The position numbers were made by a program, and so were the translations under genes. Below the pieces are notes generated by a model. That model did not search any database. It was not told the DNA's origin and saw only the letters and a program-made list of their open reading frames with translations. A stretch of DNA of 64,000 nucleotides from UBA1764 sp045616685 (GTDB taxonomy: Bacteria; Bacillota; Clostridia; Peptostreptococcales; Anaerovoracaceae): assembly GCA_045616685.1 (NCBI GenBank), contig JAZLHF010000003.1:3858-67857 (forward strand), written 5' to 3'. Shown piece after piece: positions 1 through 8,786 of the stretch (position 1 is its first letter; every line of letters begins with the position of its first letter).

Positions 1-282
1 ATGTGGAAAGATAATGGACACTGTCAATACTGTGATGTTCTTAAATGCGATGTAACTGGTGGGCACGACCATATAACTGAAACAAAGATTCCTGCCTATA
101 TTGTTAAAAACACTTGTGATTATTGCGGAGAAACGATTTCCGAAGAGGTTGTTGAAGCGAATAATAATACAGCTTCAATCTTTGGAGATGGTAATGTACT
201 GATTATTTCCAGTATAATTTGTATTTTACTAGGCCTTGGTGGTGGTTACTTTATAGGAAGAGGAAAGAAGAAAGAAAATTAG
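1..282 (+). CDS. C-terminal part of a membrane-anchored protein (partial)
   Basis: The reading frame is open from the first base, so the ATG at position 1 may be an internal methionine and the gene probably starts outside the window. The visible 93 residues hold two Cys-x2-Cys pairs (about residues 8-11 and 39-42), suggesting a small zinc-ribbon-like fold. A single hydrophobic segment follows (about 66-86), then a positively charged GRGKKK tail, which is a typical stop-transfer anchor. No family is recognised. A degraded copy of the last ~40 residues lies at 3729-3845. A bidirectional terminator follows the gene. Confidence 0.6.
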   Translation: MWKDNGHCQYCDVLKCDVTGGHDHITETKIPAYIVKNTCDYCGETISEEVVEANNNTASIFGDGNVLIISSIICILLGLGGGYFIGRGKKKEN

Positions 283-344
283 TACGAAAAGAGTTTAAAA
301 AAACATAATGCTACTGTATAACATTTAATACATAATTCGGCATT

Positions 345-372
345 AAAGAAGGCTCAAGATTGAGCCTTCTTT
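345..372. terminator. Bidirectional hairpin terminator
   Basis: Two 13-base arms (345-357 and 360-372) are perfectly complementary around a 2-base loop. Both flanks are A- or T-rich, so the hairpin can end the rightward gene at 1-282 and the leftward PrsW gene, whose stop codon lies inside it. Confidence 0.8.
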
Positions 373-992
373 CTTCGTTTAATTATGATGATTGTTATTG
401 GTATAAAGACGAGACTTGGAAGTAGTAATCCAAAAAACAAGAATTTATCAGATTGAACAAGCATATTGTAAATCCCATGAAAAACCATTGCTCCAATTAG
501 CATTGCGTATGTTCCTGTAATGAAAGTCTTTTTTCTAACTTTGCAAAGCGATATGCCATAAGAGACTATTAAGGATGTTGTTGCGTGCAGCATAGCAGCT
601 CCGAGGCCTCTTGAAAAGGCTTGGGAAAAGCTTATTGCACCTGAAGCACTTATCAGTATATATACGTTTTCGATTGTGGCAAATCCAAGCCCTAGCATAA
701 GAGAGCATTCCAGAAGACTTTGTCTATCAATTTCAAAGCCGAATGCCAAAAGTATAATAGGAATTGTTTTGACAATTTCTTCAACAACCGGCGTAACCGA
801 AGTTGTTAATGTATAAGTATCAAGCTGTGTTATTGATCTAAGCAGTCCATTTATTTGCCCTGCAAACATACACATGAAAATTCCTGCCAGGAAAAATACT
901 ATAAGTTTTCTTGCTTTGCCCTCAAGAACGAAAAGAGCCATCGCAAGAGGAATAAAAAGACATACAAAGATATTAAGCATCAAGCTTTCCAT
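354..992 (-). CDS. PrsW-family intramembrane metalloprotease
   Basis: A 212-residue multi-pass membrane protein with about seven hydrophobic segments. It carries the family's conserved acidic and histidine residues inside membrane helices: Glu71-Glu72 in a VVEEIVK motif, Glu108 in ATIEN, His136 in AMLHA and His172 in VFHGIYN. PrsW proteins are membrane-embedded proteases; in Bacillus subtilis PrsW cleaves the anti-sigma factor RsiW. CPBP proteases are related, but the spacing here fits PrsW better. The gene overlaps the upstream membrane gene by 13 bases, so the two are probably co-translated. The substrate is unknown and no anti-sigma factor is adjacent. Confidence 0.8.
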   Translation of the reverse strand: MESLMLNIFVCLFIPLAMALFVLEGKARKLIVFFLAGIFMCMFAGQINGLLRSITQLDTYTLTTSVTPVVEEIVKTIPIILLAFGFEIDRQSLLECSLMLGLGFATIENVYILISASGAISFSQAFSRGLGAAMLHATTSLIVSYGISLCKVRKKTFITGTYAMLIGAMVFHGIYNMLVQSDKFLFFGLLLPSLVFIPITIIIIKRRKKAQS

Positions 993-1645
993 TGTCTATG
1001 ACCCCTTTCTGCTGTAAAAATTATTAGCACAAAAAGAAGTGCAATAACAGTTTCACATATTCTTGCTGCATGTATATGTCCCAAAATAGACAAAACATCA
1101 GACGCTGTATCAATTGTTATCAGAAGTAAGCAAACTGCATTAAATGGTCTAAGTGAATCTACCATAAAGTGCATTGCATCAGGCAAGATAAGATGCTTTA
1201 AATGATAATAAGCAGCAAAGAAGAGTGGCAGTTTCGAAATAACAGTAAGCAAAACGTATAAAATGCTGTTGTATGTTTTTATGCAATATATAAAAACGAG
1301 AATGTAAGTTATTATCAATACTATTGGCATTACGAATGCAGCATTTTTCGCTTTTTTACATTGCTTAGAGCTGTCATCTACGAAACTGTCAAATTGTCCA
1401 TAGTTAGCAGAAAAAAGAAATGCATAGCCAGCTCCGGCACTAAAGGATGCAAAGCTGGAAGTGTTTTGCCATATGCCCGTGCAGGCATAGCCAACCAGAT
1501 AGTATAGATTCTTTAAAAAGAAGCATACTACTGCAGAAAATATCAGTTTAAAATATAAAGGGCTTTTGTTTATAACAAAGAACTTAAATCCTAATATAAT
1601 TGCTATTAAATATAAAATTACTTGTAAGACTATTAGATATTCCAT
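980..1645 (-). CDS. Multi-pass membrane protein of unknown function
   Basis: A 221-residue protein with six or seven predicted hydrophobic helices and a short hydrophilic loop near residues 85-100. I recognise no family motif. Its 3' end overlaps the start of the PrsW-like gene, which suggests one operon and perhaps a partner or target of that protease. The upstream intergenic region (1646-1913) is AT-rich, and I see no RNA or repeat in it. Confidence 0.7.
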   Translation of the reverse strand: MEYLIVLQVILYLIAIILGFKFFVINKSPLYFKLIFSAVVCFFLKNLYYLVGYACTGIWQNTSSFASFSAGAGYAFLFSANYGQFDSFVDDSSKQCKKAKNAAFVMPIVLIITYILVFIYCIKTYNSILYVLLTVISKLPLFFAAYYHLKHLILPDAMHFMVDSLRPFNAVCLLLITIDTASDVLSILGHIHAARICETVIALLFVLIIFTAERGHRQWKA

Positions 1646-1913
1646 ATTTATAATTTTACTATTTTCAATGGTAAACGTAAAGAATAGCGAACAGGACCGC
1701 GTAAATTTACTGTAGGAAAAAATTAAAAAAATCCCGTTTTCCGGTGTTAGAAGTTAAAAAACATTAATATAGTTCCACTTTACTCTGTTTTAACATTTAA
1801 GGCATGTTCCAAAAGCCTTCCTTATATACTTGATAGCATTAAAAGAATTCACAGCGTTAGGATATATGAATTTACAGCGTGGTAATATTACATTTTGCAT
1901 TGTAGTATACTTG

Positions 1914-3668
1914 TTATTTTACTGCTTGATATACAAAGCAGATTGCCATAGCTCTTGTGCAAGTGCTATCTAGTGGATAAGATTCATCATAGCTTAAAGT
2001 TTTTCCGCTATACTTTTCAACTAATTCGATTGCATCTCCTCTTGTAAGCGTTGCATTCAAATCATATTCATCAGTGATTTCAATTTCGAGGGCTCTGCTT
2101 AAAAATGCTAATAGTGTGCCAATTGTTGCAGTTTTATTTGGCGCAAAATGATTGGCATCAACTCCACTTGTAATGCCTTTATCAAGGGCCCATTCTACGG
2201 CTTTGTAGTAATAGTCTCCCCATTTTACATCTTTAAGTAAATAGTGAGTAGGGATTACAAGTTTGTCCATGCACAGCTCTGGGTAAACAACAGCCGAGGT
2301 TATGTTGTGTAGCCATGTTGTTCCGCTAGCTCTTCTGACGGTTAAAGGTGTAAGCAGTACTGAATAAGCATTATAGACATTTAGTTCTCCTTCACTGTCT
2401 GAAAGCATAGCAGTATTGCTGATTACGTACGGAGTAGTTTTATCTATACCGACGTACATCATTGCGTGCCCTGGGAAATATAAACCACTTCCTGCAGGTA
2501 GTTGCTTAATCACCTGGAGTTTTTCATCATCGCTCATGTATGAAATATCAACAACGGTTCCCGGTGTTGTTTGCTGCCAGGTAGTGTTTCTTTGAATATT
2601 AAGGCCAAAGCATCTGTAGATATTTCTAATATATCCTGAGCAGTCTGTTGCTCCAATCATGTTGCCCCATCCATAAGTATCACCAAGGCTTGCGAATGCA
2701 AGCTTCATGATATTTTCTTGCGTCATTGGCATAAAGCCAATTGATATTCCGTTATTCTGGGCAATAAGTGCGATTTCGCGAACTAGTTTGCCATCGTTTC
2801 CGCGTGTTGGGATATATACTACATGGTTGTACCATGTTCCGCGACTTGCTACAGAACTTGGGATTAAATCTTGTGGAACAAGCTGCAAGATAGTTCCTTG
2901 CTTGAGTGAAAGTCCTGATATATCCTTTGCGAATATTGATTGCTCAAGTGTAAAGCAGTCATCAGTTACAACTAAAATGTTTTTTTCACTTGCACTAAAC
3001 TTCCAATAAGAAACCCAGTCTTCTTTACTGTCTACAAGTGCAAGATCTTTTGCGTTAACCCATCCACTGCAATTGTTCGTAAAACCATAATAGAATGTTT
3101 CGCCTTTAAATGTACATTTCTGCTTAATGAGAAAAGCTTCTCCGATTAAAAGCGAAGAAATTTGATTTTCATAATCGGTGTCTGTTAATGAGTAGAAAAG
3201 TATATCTGGAGTAGGAATATTAAGTAAAGCGGCTAGGTGAACTGCTATTGCATATTGATAATTCTGCTGTGATGATGAATAGCCAGTAGATACAATTGCT
3301 TTGTTAACAGAGTTATAATAGCTTGCTTTATCTATTCTTTGTCCGTTGATATATACATCTTTTGCAGGAGCTTCATAATTCGCTAGAGTTTTTTTGTATG
3401 CGTAAGCATCATATGTATCAGGGAACTGATCAAGTGCGTATAGATATGTTCCTTTTCCATCGATTCCTGTTTGATTTAATTTGTCTATTTCATCGGCAGT
3501 CATTAGGAGTGTATGGTTTTTGTAAGCAGTTTTGTTATTCCAAAATTCCGGATTGGTCATTTGATCGTTAACTGCTGTAGGTTTTCCGCCATTTGCTGCG
3601 AAGCTTTGAGCAGGGATGATCCCTAATAGAAGAATCAGAGACAAACAAATACAAATAACTCGTTTCAT
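1914..3668 (-). CDS. Secreted SH3-NlpC/P60 cell-wall hydrolase with SLH anchor
   Basis: A 584-residue exported protein. A signal peptide (1-25) is followed by a long SH3b-like region (about 40-300, similar in layout to YkfC-type dipeptidyl peptidases) and an NlpC/P60 domain (about 315-450) with the catalytic Cys343 in a DCSG motif and His401 in a GHAMMYVG motif. An S-layer homology repeat spans about 478-527, and a second, weaker one lies at 531-584. NlpC/P60 enzymes cut the D-Glu-to-diamino-acid bond of peptidoglycan stem peptides. The SLH part should hold the enzyme on the cell wall. AAAGGAG sits just before the start codon. The terminal SLH copy looks degenerate and only about 1.5 repeats are visible, fewer than the usual three. 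Confidence 0.88.
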   Translation of the reverse strand: MKRVICICLSLILLLGIIPAQSFAANGGKPTAVNDQMTNPEFWNNKTAYKNHTLLMTADEIDKLNQTGIDGKGTYLYALDQFPDTYDAYAYKKTLANYEAPAKDVYINGQRIDKASYYNSVNKAIVSTGYSSSQQNYQYAIAVHLAALLNIPTPDILFYSLTDTDYENQISSLLIGEAFLIKQKCTFKGETFYYGFTNNCSGWVNAKDLALVDSKEDWVSYWKFSASEKNILVVTDDCFTLEQSIFAKDISGLSLKQGTILQLVPQDLIPSSVASRGTWYNHVVYIPTRGNDGKLVREIALIAQNNGISIGFMPMTQENIMKLAFASLGDTYGWGNMIGATDCSGYIRNIYRCFGLNIQRNTTWQQTTPGTVVDISYMSDDEKLQVIKQLPAGSGLYFPGHAMMYVGIDKTTPYVISNTAMLSDSEGELNVYNAYSVLLTPLTVRRASGTTWLHNITSAVVYPELCMDKLVIPTHYLLKDVKWGDYYYKAVEWALDKGITSGVDANHFAPNKTATIGTLLAFLSRALEIEITDEYDLNATLTRGDAIELVEKYSGKTLSYDESYPLDSTCTRAMAICFVYQAVK

Positions 3669-3698
3669 AGTTTAAAACTCCTTTCGCTTAAAAGATAA

Positions 3699-3908
3699 CA
3701 TGTACAATTATACTACTTTTATAGCCTAGCAGATAATATTGCATCAATTTTCGGCGAAGGTAACGTAATAATAATTTCAGCGATAGCATGCATTATCTTT
3801 GTCGTCGGTGGTTACTTTATAGGGCGAGGAAAGAAAAAACGCAGTGCTAATGAAATGGAGAAGGTTCTCTTTGCAGCAGATGCTTTTCTGCGGATGCGAT
3901 GCTTATAA
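3699..3908 (+). pseudogene. Decayed copy of the 1-282 membrane-anchor tail
   Basis: The frame between 3699 and the stop at 3906-3908 has no good start. From 3729 to about 3845 it translates to a segment clearly homologous to the last 40 residues of the protein at 1-282: ASIFGEGNV, a hydrophobic stretch, then GGYFIGRGKKK. The match ends within about 10 codons after the basic tail. This is a fragment left by a tandem duplication or recombination. The hydrolase gene at 1914-3668 lies between the two copies. Confidence 0.75.
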
Positions 3909-3942
3909 GATACTATGACGCTTTTTATGAGCAACTATTTAA

Positions 3943-3979
3943 TTGTATGTTTAGCATAATTATGATAGAATTATGCTAA
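3943..3979 (+). promoter_or_regulatory. Promoter with overlapping inverted-repeat operator of the TA operon
   Basis: A -35 TTGTAT (3943-3948) and a -10 TAGAAT (3966-3971) are separated by 17 bases. A perfect inverted repeat with 11-base arms (3951-3961, TTAGCATAATT, and 3969-3979) covers the spacer and the -10. This is the expected binding site for an autoregulating Phd-type antitoxin. The ribosome site AGAGGTGA follows immediately. Confidence 0.75.
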
Positions 3980-3993
3980 AGAGGTGACGAAAT

Positions 3994-4272
3994 ATGGCAA
4001 TAATTAAACCCGTTTCATATTTAAGAAATAATTTTGCAGATGTTTCTGCAATGGTTCATGAAAATTCGGAGCCAGTATATTTGACCAAAAACGGTTATGG
4101 GGATATGGTCGTCATGAGTATTGAAACTTATGAAAAAACTTTATATGATGCCGAAGTCTATCTTAAGCTAAAAGAATCGGAACTTGAAATGAAATCAGGT
4201 GCTCCATTAAAAACTCATGATGATGTCTTCGGGGATCTTTATTCACAATATAAAGTTGAAGGAGGCAAATAA
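3994..4272 (+). CDS. Phd/YefM-type antitoxin
   Basis: A 92-residue protein whose N-terminal half has the Phd/YefM DNA-binding fold pattern: IKPVSYLRNNFADV, then VYLTKNGYGDMVVMSIETYE. The C-terminal half is a charged helix expected to wrap the toxin. Such antitoxins neutralise a co-encoded RelE/ParE-type RNase or gyrase toxin and repress their own operon. The operator hairpin overlapping the promoter and the directly following toxin frame support this. A good ribosome site (AGAGGTG) precedes the ATG. Confidence 0.88.
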   Translation: MAIIKPVSYLRNNFADVSAMVHENSEPVYLTKNGYGDMVVMSIETYEKTLYDAEVYLKLKESELEMKSGAPLKTHDDVFGDLYSQYKVEGGK

Positions 4273-4273
4273 G

Positions 4274-4582
4274 ATTTACACATTAGTATATCAACAACTT
4301 GCCGAACAAGATCTCGAAACATATGCAAAAAGTATTTTCGAACATACTGGTCATGTTGAATCTGTATTAAGGTTCTTGGAGGAAATTGAAACCGCAGCTT
4401 TGCAGTTAAAAGATTTCTCATATTCATGTTCAATTTATATTTCAGAAAGACCTTTATCAAGGGAATATCGTTTTATGCCTTGCGGTAAATATAATATATT
4501 TTATACTGTTGATGAAGCAAAGAAAGAAGTGCTTATTGTGAGTATTATTGCTTCAAAAATGAATGTAATAGATGTGACGTAA
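4274..4582 (+). CDS. RelE/ParE-superfamily toxin, probable ATT start
   Basis: The toxin frame begins right after the antitoxin. RelE/ParE proteins usually start with a short beta strand and then a helix (x-Y-x-V-x-Y-xx-A-xx-D-L). Here that pattern begins at IYTLVYQQLAEQDL, encoded from 4274, giving 102 residues. The only in-frame ATGs (4217 and 4220) lie deep inside the antitoxin gene. GGAGG at 4261-4265 is 8 bases before an ATT codon at 4274, one base past the antitoxin stop. I therefore propose a non-canonical ATT start, which would keep toxin translation low. The C-terminal YRFMPCGKYNIFYTVD block fits the family. Whether it acts as mRNase or gyrase poison cannot be told. Confidence 0.75.
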   Translation: MYTLVYQQLAEQDLETYAKSIFEHTGHVESVLRFLEEIETAALQLKDFSYSCSIYISERPLSREYRFMPCGKYNIFYTVDEAKKEVLIVSIIASKMNVIDVT

Positions 4583-4629
4583 CTACGCCATATATGCCGA
4601 TTGTATGCAAGTAAACATACAATAAATAT

Positions 4630-4671
4630 AGCCCGGATAGAGATATTCGGGCTCGTATAGTACAATACGAG
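4630..4671 (+). terminator. Two tandem hairpins after the toxin gene
   Basis: The first hairpin pairs 4630-4639 with 4644-4653 (one G-T pair). The second pairs CTCGTAT (4652-4658) with 4665-4671. No long T-run follows, so termination is plausible but not certain. Confidence 0.45.
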
Positions 4672-4727
4672 TTGATAAGTTTTAAATTTTGAGGTTGACA
4701 ATGACAGAGCTTGGCATGAAAATTTTT

Positions 4728-4806
<79 letters not shown>

Positions 4807-4862
4807 GTAGCTATGTTACGCGATTTTGCCGAACAGTTCTGTTGTCATGACTATTATGATAT

Positions 4863-4890
4863 AGCCACGATTTTTTAACCGTGGTTTTTT
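4863..4890 (+). terminator. Short hairpin with T-run between the repeat and the surface gene
   Basis: AGCCACG (4863-4869) can pair with CGTGGTT (4880-4886), and a run of six T (4885-4890) overlaps and follows. It would end transcripts coming through the microsatellite. Confidence 0.5.
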
Positions 4891-4907
4891 GTATGCTTTT
4901 TTACGGA

Positions 4908-4951
4908 TATAATCTGCTGACATAGATATTTTTCGGAAAGGATTTTACACT
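4908..4951 (+). promoter_or_regulatory. -10 box and ribosome site of the SLH surface-protein gene
   Basis: A perfect TATAAT at 4908-4913 has only a poor -35 (T-rich). GGAAAGGA (4936-4943) lies 8 bases before the ATG at 4952. The weak -35 suggests a helper factor or dependence on upstream DNA, where the microsatellite is located. Confidence 0.5.
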
Positions 4952-7900
4952 ATGAAAAAACGAATTTTAAGTATTTTAATAGCGCTTGCAATGGTGCTGA
5001 CTTTAATGCCAGAGGTGGCATTTGCTACAGATGAACATGAACACAGTTATACAGATGGGCTATGTTCCTGTGGCGAGCACAATGGAGAACATACGAGTTG
5101 GATAAATTGGGGCGATGGTTCAGAAGAAAAAACTTCGCTGCCAACAACCAATGGCAACTATTATCTCTCATACGATGTAACGCTTTCATCAACCTGGAAT
5201 GTTCCGAATGGTGAAACCAACCTGTGTCTGAACGGACATACTATTAATGCTAATGGTAATAACTTTAGCGTTATCACTGTTGGAAATGACGCAACTCTGA
5301 ATCTATACGATTGCAATACATCGACCTCACATGCAGGATATGTTGATTTGAACGGGCTATGGCAGATTGGTACTGGTGATGGCACTGAAAAGACCATCAC
5401 TGGCGGCATCATCACTGGAGCTACTGATATTGCTGGTGTGAAGGTTTCAGGCGGTATCTTTAACATGTATGGTGGCACTATCGCCGGTAATAACGGTGGA
5501 TATGGCGGCGGTGTTCTTGTTAATTTAGGCAGCTTTGTCATGAATGGTGGTTTCATCAGCAATAATACAAGTAGTAATGGTGCCGGCGTTAGTATTGATA
5601 CCAGCTTCACTATGAAAGGTGGCAAGATCAGCGATAATATTGCGACGAATTACGGCGGTGGCGTGTATAATAAAGGCACCTTCAATATGGAAGGCGGCGA
5701 GATTAAAAACAACAACGCAACTGAAAAGGGCGGTGGTGTGTTAGTTCATACACCGGGTAACTTCACGATGTCAAACGGCACTATTGTTGGAAATGATTCT
5801 TATTCAGGCGGTGGTGTGGCTATTCTTGAAGAGAATGCTCTATTTACTATGAATGGTGGCACCATTAGTGGTAATACGGCGATCTATAGCGGAGGCGTGC
5901 TTGCTTCAAGCGGTAAATTTGACATGAGTGGTGGCACAATTAGCCTTAACAAGGCAAATATTCAAAGCGGCGGAGTAGGGGTTGATTCTTGTACTTTTAC
6001 TATGATAGGTGGCGAAATTTGTGACAATACCGCGGCGAATTACGGCGGAGTAGGTGTTAAAGGTCCCGTCATTCTCGGTGGAACAGCCAAGATTAAGGGT
6101 AATGTTAAAGGCGGCACAATCAATGACGGTGTGCTTTCAGGTGGAACCTCGGAAAATGTCTATCTGGATAATGGCAAGACCATTACCATCGTTCAGAACG
6201 AAAATGCACCAAAGGAAGGCATGGCGGTCGGCGTGACAAAAGGTTATGATAATGGCCTTGGTGCTTTTACAGGCCTCGATGTGGCACAAGGGACAGAAGC
6301 GTATTTCACTTCGGACAACCCGAATTATTGTGTAGTGTATCAAGATGACATCTTAAAGCTCTCCGCTGAGTATCCTCTTCTGGTCGGCGAAATGGCGGTT
6401 ACTCTCGCTAACAAGGACGACGTGCTGGGAGATGCGGATGAAGGCGCTTCCGTTACGTACGACAGCACAACGCATACACTGACACTCAATAATGCTTCGA
6501 TCGAGAGAACCGTAGGTATTGCAGGTGAAGATCGACATCGCGCGATAGAGTTCAATGAAGATTTAACCATTAATCTTATCGGTAATAATAAGATTGGCGG
6601 CGTTGTTGCTGATGAGCATCGCGAAGATATTTCTTATTATGAATACACAGAGGGTATTTATTCAGTCAATCACGATGTTACATTCACAGGCTCCGGCAAT
6701 TTGCAGATATATGATACGACGGATGGTATACATGCACACAATGTTACTTTCGCAGAGTCATTTACAGGTACATTGACTGTTTTTGACGGCGGCGGTCTTG
6801 ATCTGCCTCAGCCGCCTTGTGCAATCCATGCAAACAGTAATGCTGCAATTTATGGTGGAAAATTTAATCTTACCAGCATAAATGATCATGGTATTTATGC
6901 AGGAGAAGCTCTTGAGATCAAAAATGCCGATGTGAAAATTTCAGCAGGCAAGATAGGAATCTACGCTGATAAGGACATTACGATCGAAGACTCTGAGGTA
7001 GATGTTACTGCCGTAGGGGGCGGAATTTCGTCAAGCGATACAAATGTCAGCATAAAGAACAGTACTGTAGCTGTCGTGTCCGGTGAAACCGGTATTGCTG
7101 CCGACATGGATGTTTCTATCAATAACAGTACTGTTAAAGTAAAGGTTGACTCGTCGAGGGATGCAATAGAAGCATGGGGGAATATTAATATTGATGAAGC
7201 ACTTGAGATGATTAACGGAAAGATTGAGGTCCGTTCCATCAAGTTGGTTAGTGCAAATGCAAACGACGGCTATGTAACCATTCAGCCGAAATCTGATCCG
7301 GAGCCAACCCCATCAGGCGGCGGAAGTTCTGCAACTGTAATTATCCCAGTTTCTGGCGATGCAAATAGTGTTAAGGTTGAAGTTACAGTAAGTGGCAGCA
7401 CTGCAACAGTAAAGCCGATTAAGGATGCAGACCTTGCAAAGGTTGCTGGCGGAAGTGTAGAAATTGACCTTTCAGGATTAAAACAGAATGTTGATACAGC
7501 AAAGATTCCTACAGAAACAGTAGAAAAGATTGCTGAAAAGAGTGCAATGACTGTTAAGCTTCCGGTTGCTACTGTTGAATTCGACAAGACTGCAACTGAA
7601 GAAATTGCAAATCAGGCTAAGGGCACAAATATCGAACTTGTTGTAGATGATATTAAAGAAGTATCTCTTAACGCAGTTCAAAAAGAAGCTGTAGGAAAGC
7701 TTGATACAGCAATTATTATTGATGCACATCTTGCGTCTGGTGGCTCTAAGCTTTGCACAGAAAAAGATGGTGGCTTTGGCGGCGGTACTGCAAAGCTTAT
7801 TCTTCCTTACGAAATTAAGAATAACAGAACTGCTGCAAACTACAGTGTTTATTATGTAAATGATGCCGGAAAACTCGAAAAGCTTGTTTCAAAGTATGAT

Positions 7901-8515
7901 AATAATCTTAAGGCATTCGTATTTGAAATCGAGCATTTCTCTGTATATGTTGTAGCATATGATGAAAATGCAGTTTCATTCGTTGACGTTAAGGAAAGTG
8001 AATACTACTTTGATTCAGTAAAGTGGGCCGTAGCAAACGGAATTACTACCGGCACTGATGCAACTCACTTTAGTCCTAACGGAACAACAACTCGTGGACA
8101 GATGATTACTTTCCTTTGGAGAATGGCTGGCAGTCCTGTATTTGAAGATGACGGCATTAAGTTCACCGACATCAAGGAATCAGACTACTTCTACAATGCA
8201 GTAGTTTGGGGATGGAATATTGGAATTGTCAGCGGTAAATCAGAAACCTCATTTGCTCCGGACGATAAGGTAACACGCGGCGAAGCTGTAACATTCATTT
8301 ATAGATATGCTAAGGTTGCCGGAGGCGATCTCCCAAATCCATTTACTGATGTTAAGTTAGGCGACTTCTATTACTACCCAGTACTTTGGACAGCAAATAA
8401 TGAAATTACAAGCGGCACATCAGCAACTACATTCAGCCCAGCTGATAACTGCACTCGCGGCCAGATTGTAACCTTCCTGTACAGATACAATAGTCAGTAT
8501 GGTATTGAAAAATAA
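4952..8515 (+). CDS. Large secreted beta-helix surface protein with three SLH repeats
   Basis: A 1187-residue protein: signal peptide (1-26); a His/Cys-rich stretch (about 28-50, HEHS...CSCGEHNGEH); a parallel beta-helix of many GG[TK]I-x-x-N-x-A-type rungs (about 140-400); a second repetitive beta-helix-like section (about 520-760); a linker with a GGGSSA motif (about 790); a mixed beta domain to ~1000; and three SLH repeats (about 1010-1060, 1070-1120, 1131-1180). The SLH repeats should anchor it to wall polymers, so it is probably an adhesin or S-layer-associated protein. The 5' two thirds use more GC-rich codons (GGC, ACC, GCC) than the SLH-coding 3' end, as if a foreign repeat domain was joined to a resident anchor. 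Confidence 0.88.
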   Translation: MKKRILSILIALAMVLTLMPEVAFATDEHEHSYTDGLCSCGEHNGEHTSWINWGDGSEEKTSLPTTNGNYYLSYDVTLSSTWNVPNGETNLCLNGHTINANGNNFSVITVGNDATLNLYDCNTSTSHAGYVDLNGLWQIGTGDGTEKTITGGIITGATDIAGVKVSGGIFNMYGGTIAGNNGGYGGGVLVNLGSFVMNGGFISNNTSSNGAGVSIDTSFTMKGGKISDNIATNYGGGVYNKGTFNMEGGEIKNNNATEKGGGVLVHTPGNFTMSNGTIVGNDSYSGGGVAILEENALFTMNGGTISGNTAIYSGGVLASSGKFDMSGGTISLNKANIQSGGVGVDSCTFTMIGGEICDNTAANYGGVGVKGPVILGGTAKIKGNVKGGTINDGVLSGGTSENVYLDNGKTITIVQNENAPKEGMAVGVTKGYDNGLGAFTGLDVAQGTEAYFTSDNPNYCVVYQDDILKLSAEYPLLVGEMAVTLANKDDVLGDADEGASVTYDSTTHTLTLNNASIERTVGIAGEDRHRAIEFNEDLTINLIGNNKIGGVVADEHREDISYYEYTEGIYSVNHDVTFTGSGNLQIYDTTDGIHAHNVTFAESFTGTLTVFDGGGLDLPQPPCAIHANSNAAIYGGKFNLTSINDHGIYAGEALEIKNADVKISAGKIGIYADKDITIEDSEVDVTAVGGGISSSDTNVSIKNSTVAVVSGETGIAADMDVSINNSTVKVKVDSSRDAIEAWGNINIDEALEMINGKIEVRSIKLVSANANDGYVTIQPKSDPEPTPSGGGSSATVIIPVSGDANSVKVEVTVSGSTATVKPIKDADLAKVAGGSVEIDLSGLKQNVDTAKIPTETVEKIAEKSAMTVKLPVATVEFDKTATEEIANQAKGTNIELVVDDIKEVSLNAVQKEAVGKLDTAIIIDAHLASGGSKLCTEKDGGFGGGTAKLILPYEIKNNRTAANYSVYYVNDAGKLEKLVSKYDNNLKAFVFEIEHFSVYVVAYDENAVSFVDVKESEYYFDSVKWAVANGITTGTDATHFSPNGTTTRGQMITFLWRMAGSPVFEDDGIKFTDIKESDYFYNAVVWGWNIGIVSGKSETSFAPDDKVTRGEAVTFIYRYAKVAGGDLPNPFTDVKLGDFYYYPVLWTANNEITSGTSATTFSPADNCTRGQIVTFLYRYNSQYGIEK

Positions 8516-8544
8516 AGTTTAAACTCCATTAATAATCATGCGGA

Positions 8545-8571
8545 AGAGCTCCTAAAATTTGGGGCTCTTTT
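8545..8571 (+). terminator. Terminator of the SLH surface-protein gene
   Basis: AGAGCTCC (8545-8552) pairs with GGGGCTCT (8561-8568, one G-T pair), followed by TTTTG. Confidence 0.75.
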
Positions 8572-8611
8572 GTTGTATACCACGTATGCCAATCTGTATG
8601 CCAATGCAAGT

Positions 8612-8661
8612 AAGACTTACGTAGAGTTATAAAGACTTTTGCAGTATACTATTTTTATAAA
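8612..8661 (+). repeat. Dispersed promoter-like repeat, copy A (orphan)
   Basis: This stretch has a 23-base module (8612-8634, ending in GAGTTATAAAG) and a second module containing TATACT (8645-8650). The first is 21/23 identical to 11499-11521 and 20/23 identical to 9548-9570. The second matches 9510-9535 almost perfectly. It lies downstream of one gene and convergent to the next, so it drives no visible gene. Confidence 0.7.
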
Positions 8662-8786
8662 CTATAGCGCAAATCTCATAAATTCGTGCACCATGTGCAC
8701 CAGTTATGCACTCAAATATGTTGTATGATTGAAAGCGGTGTTTTAGGAAAACTATAGACGGCAGGGCTCTTAGCTCTGCCTTTTGA

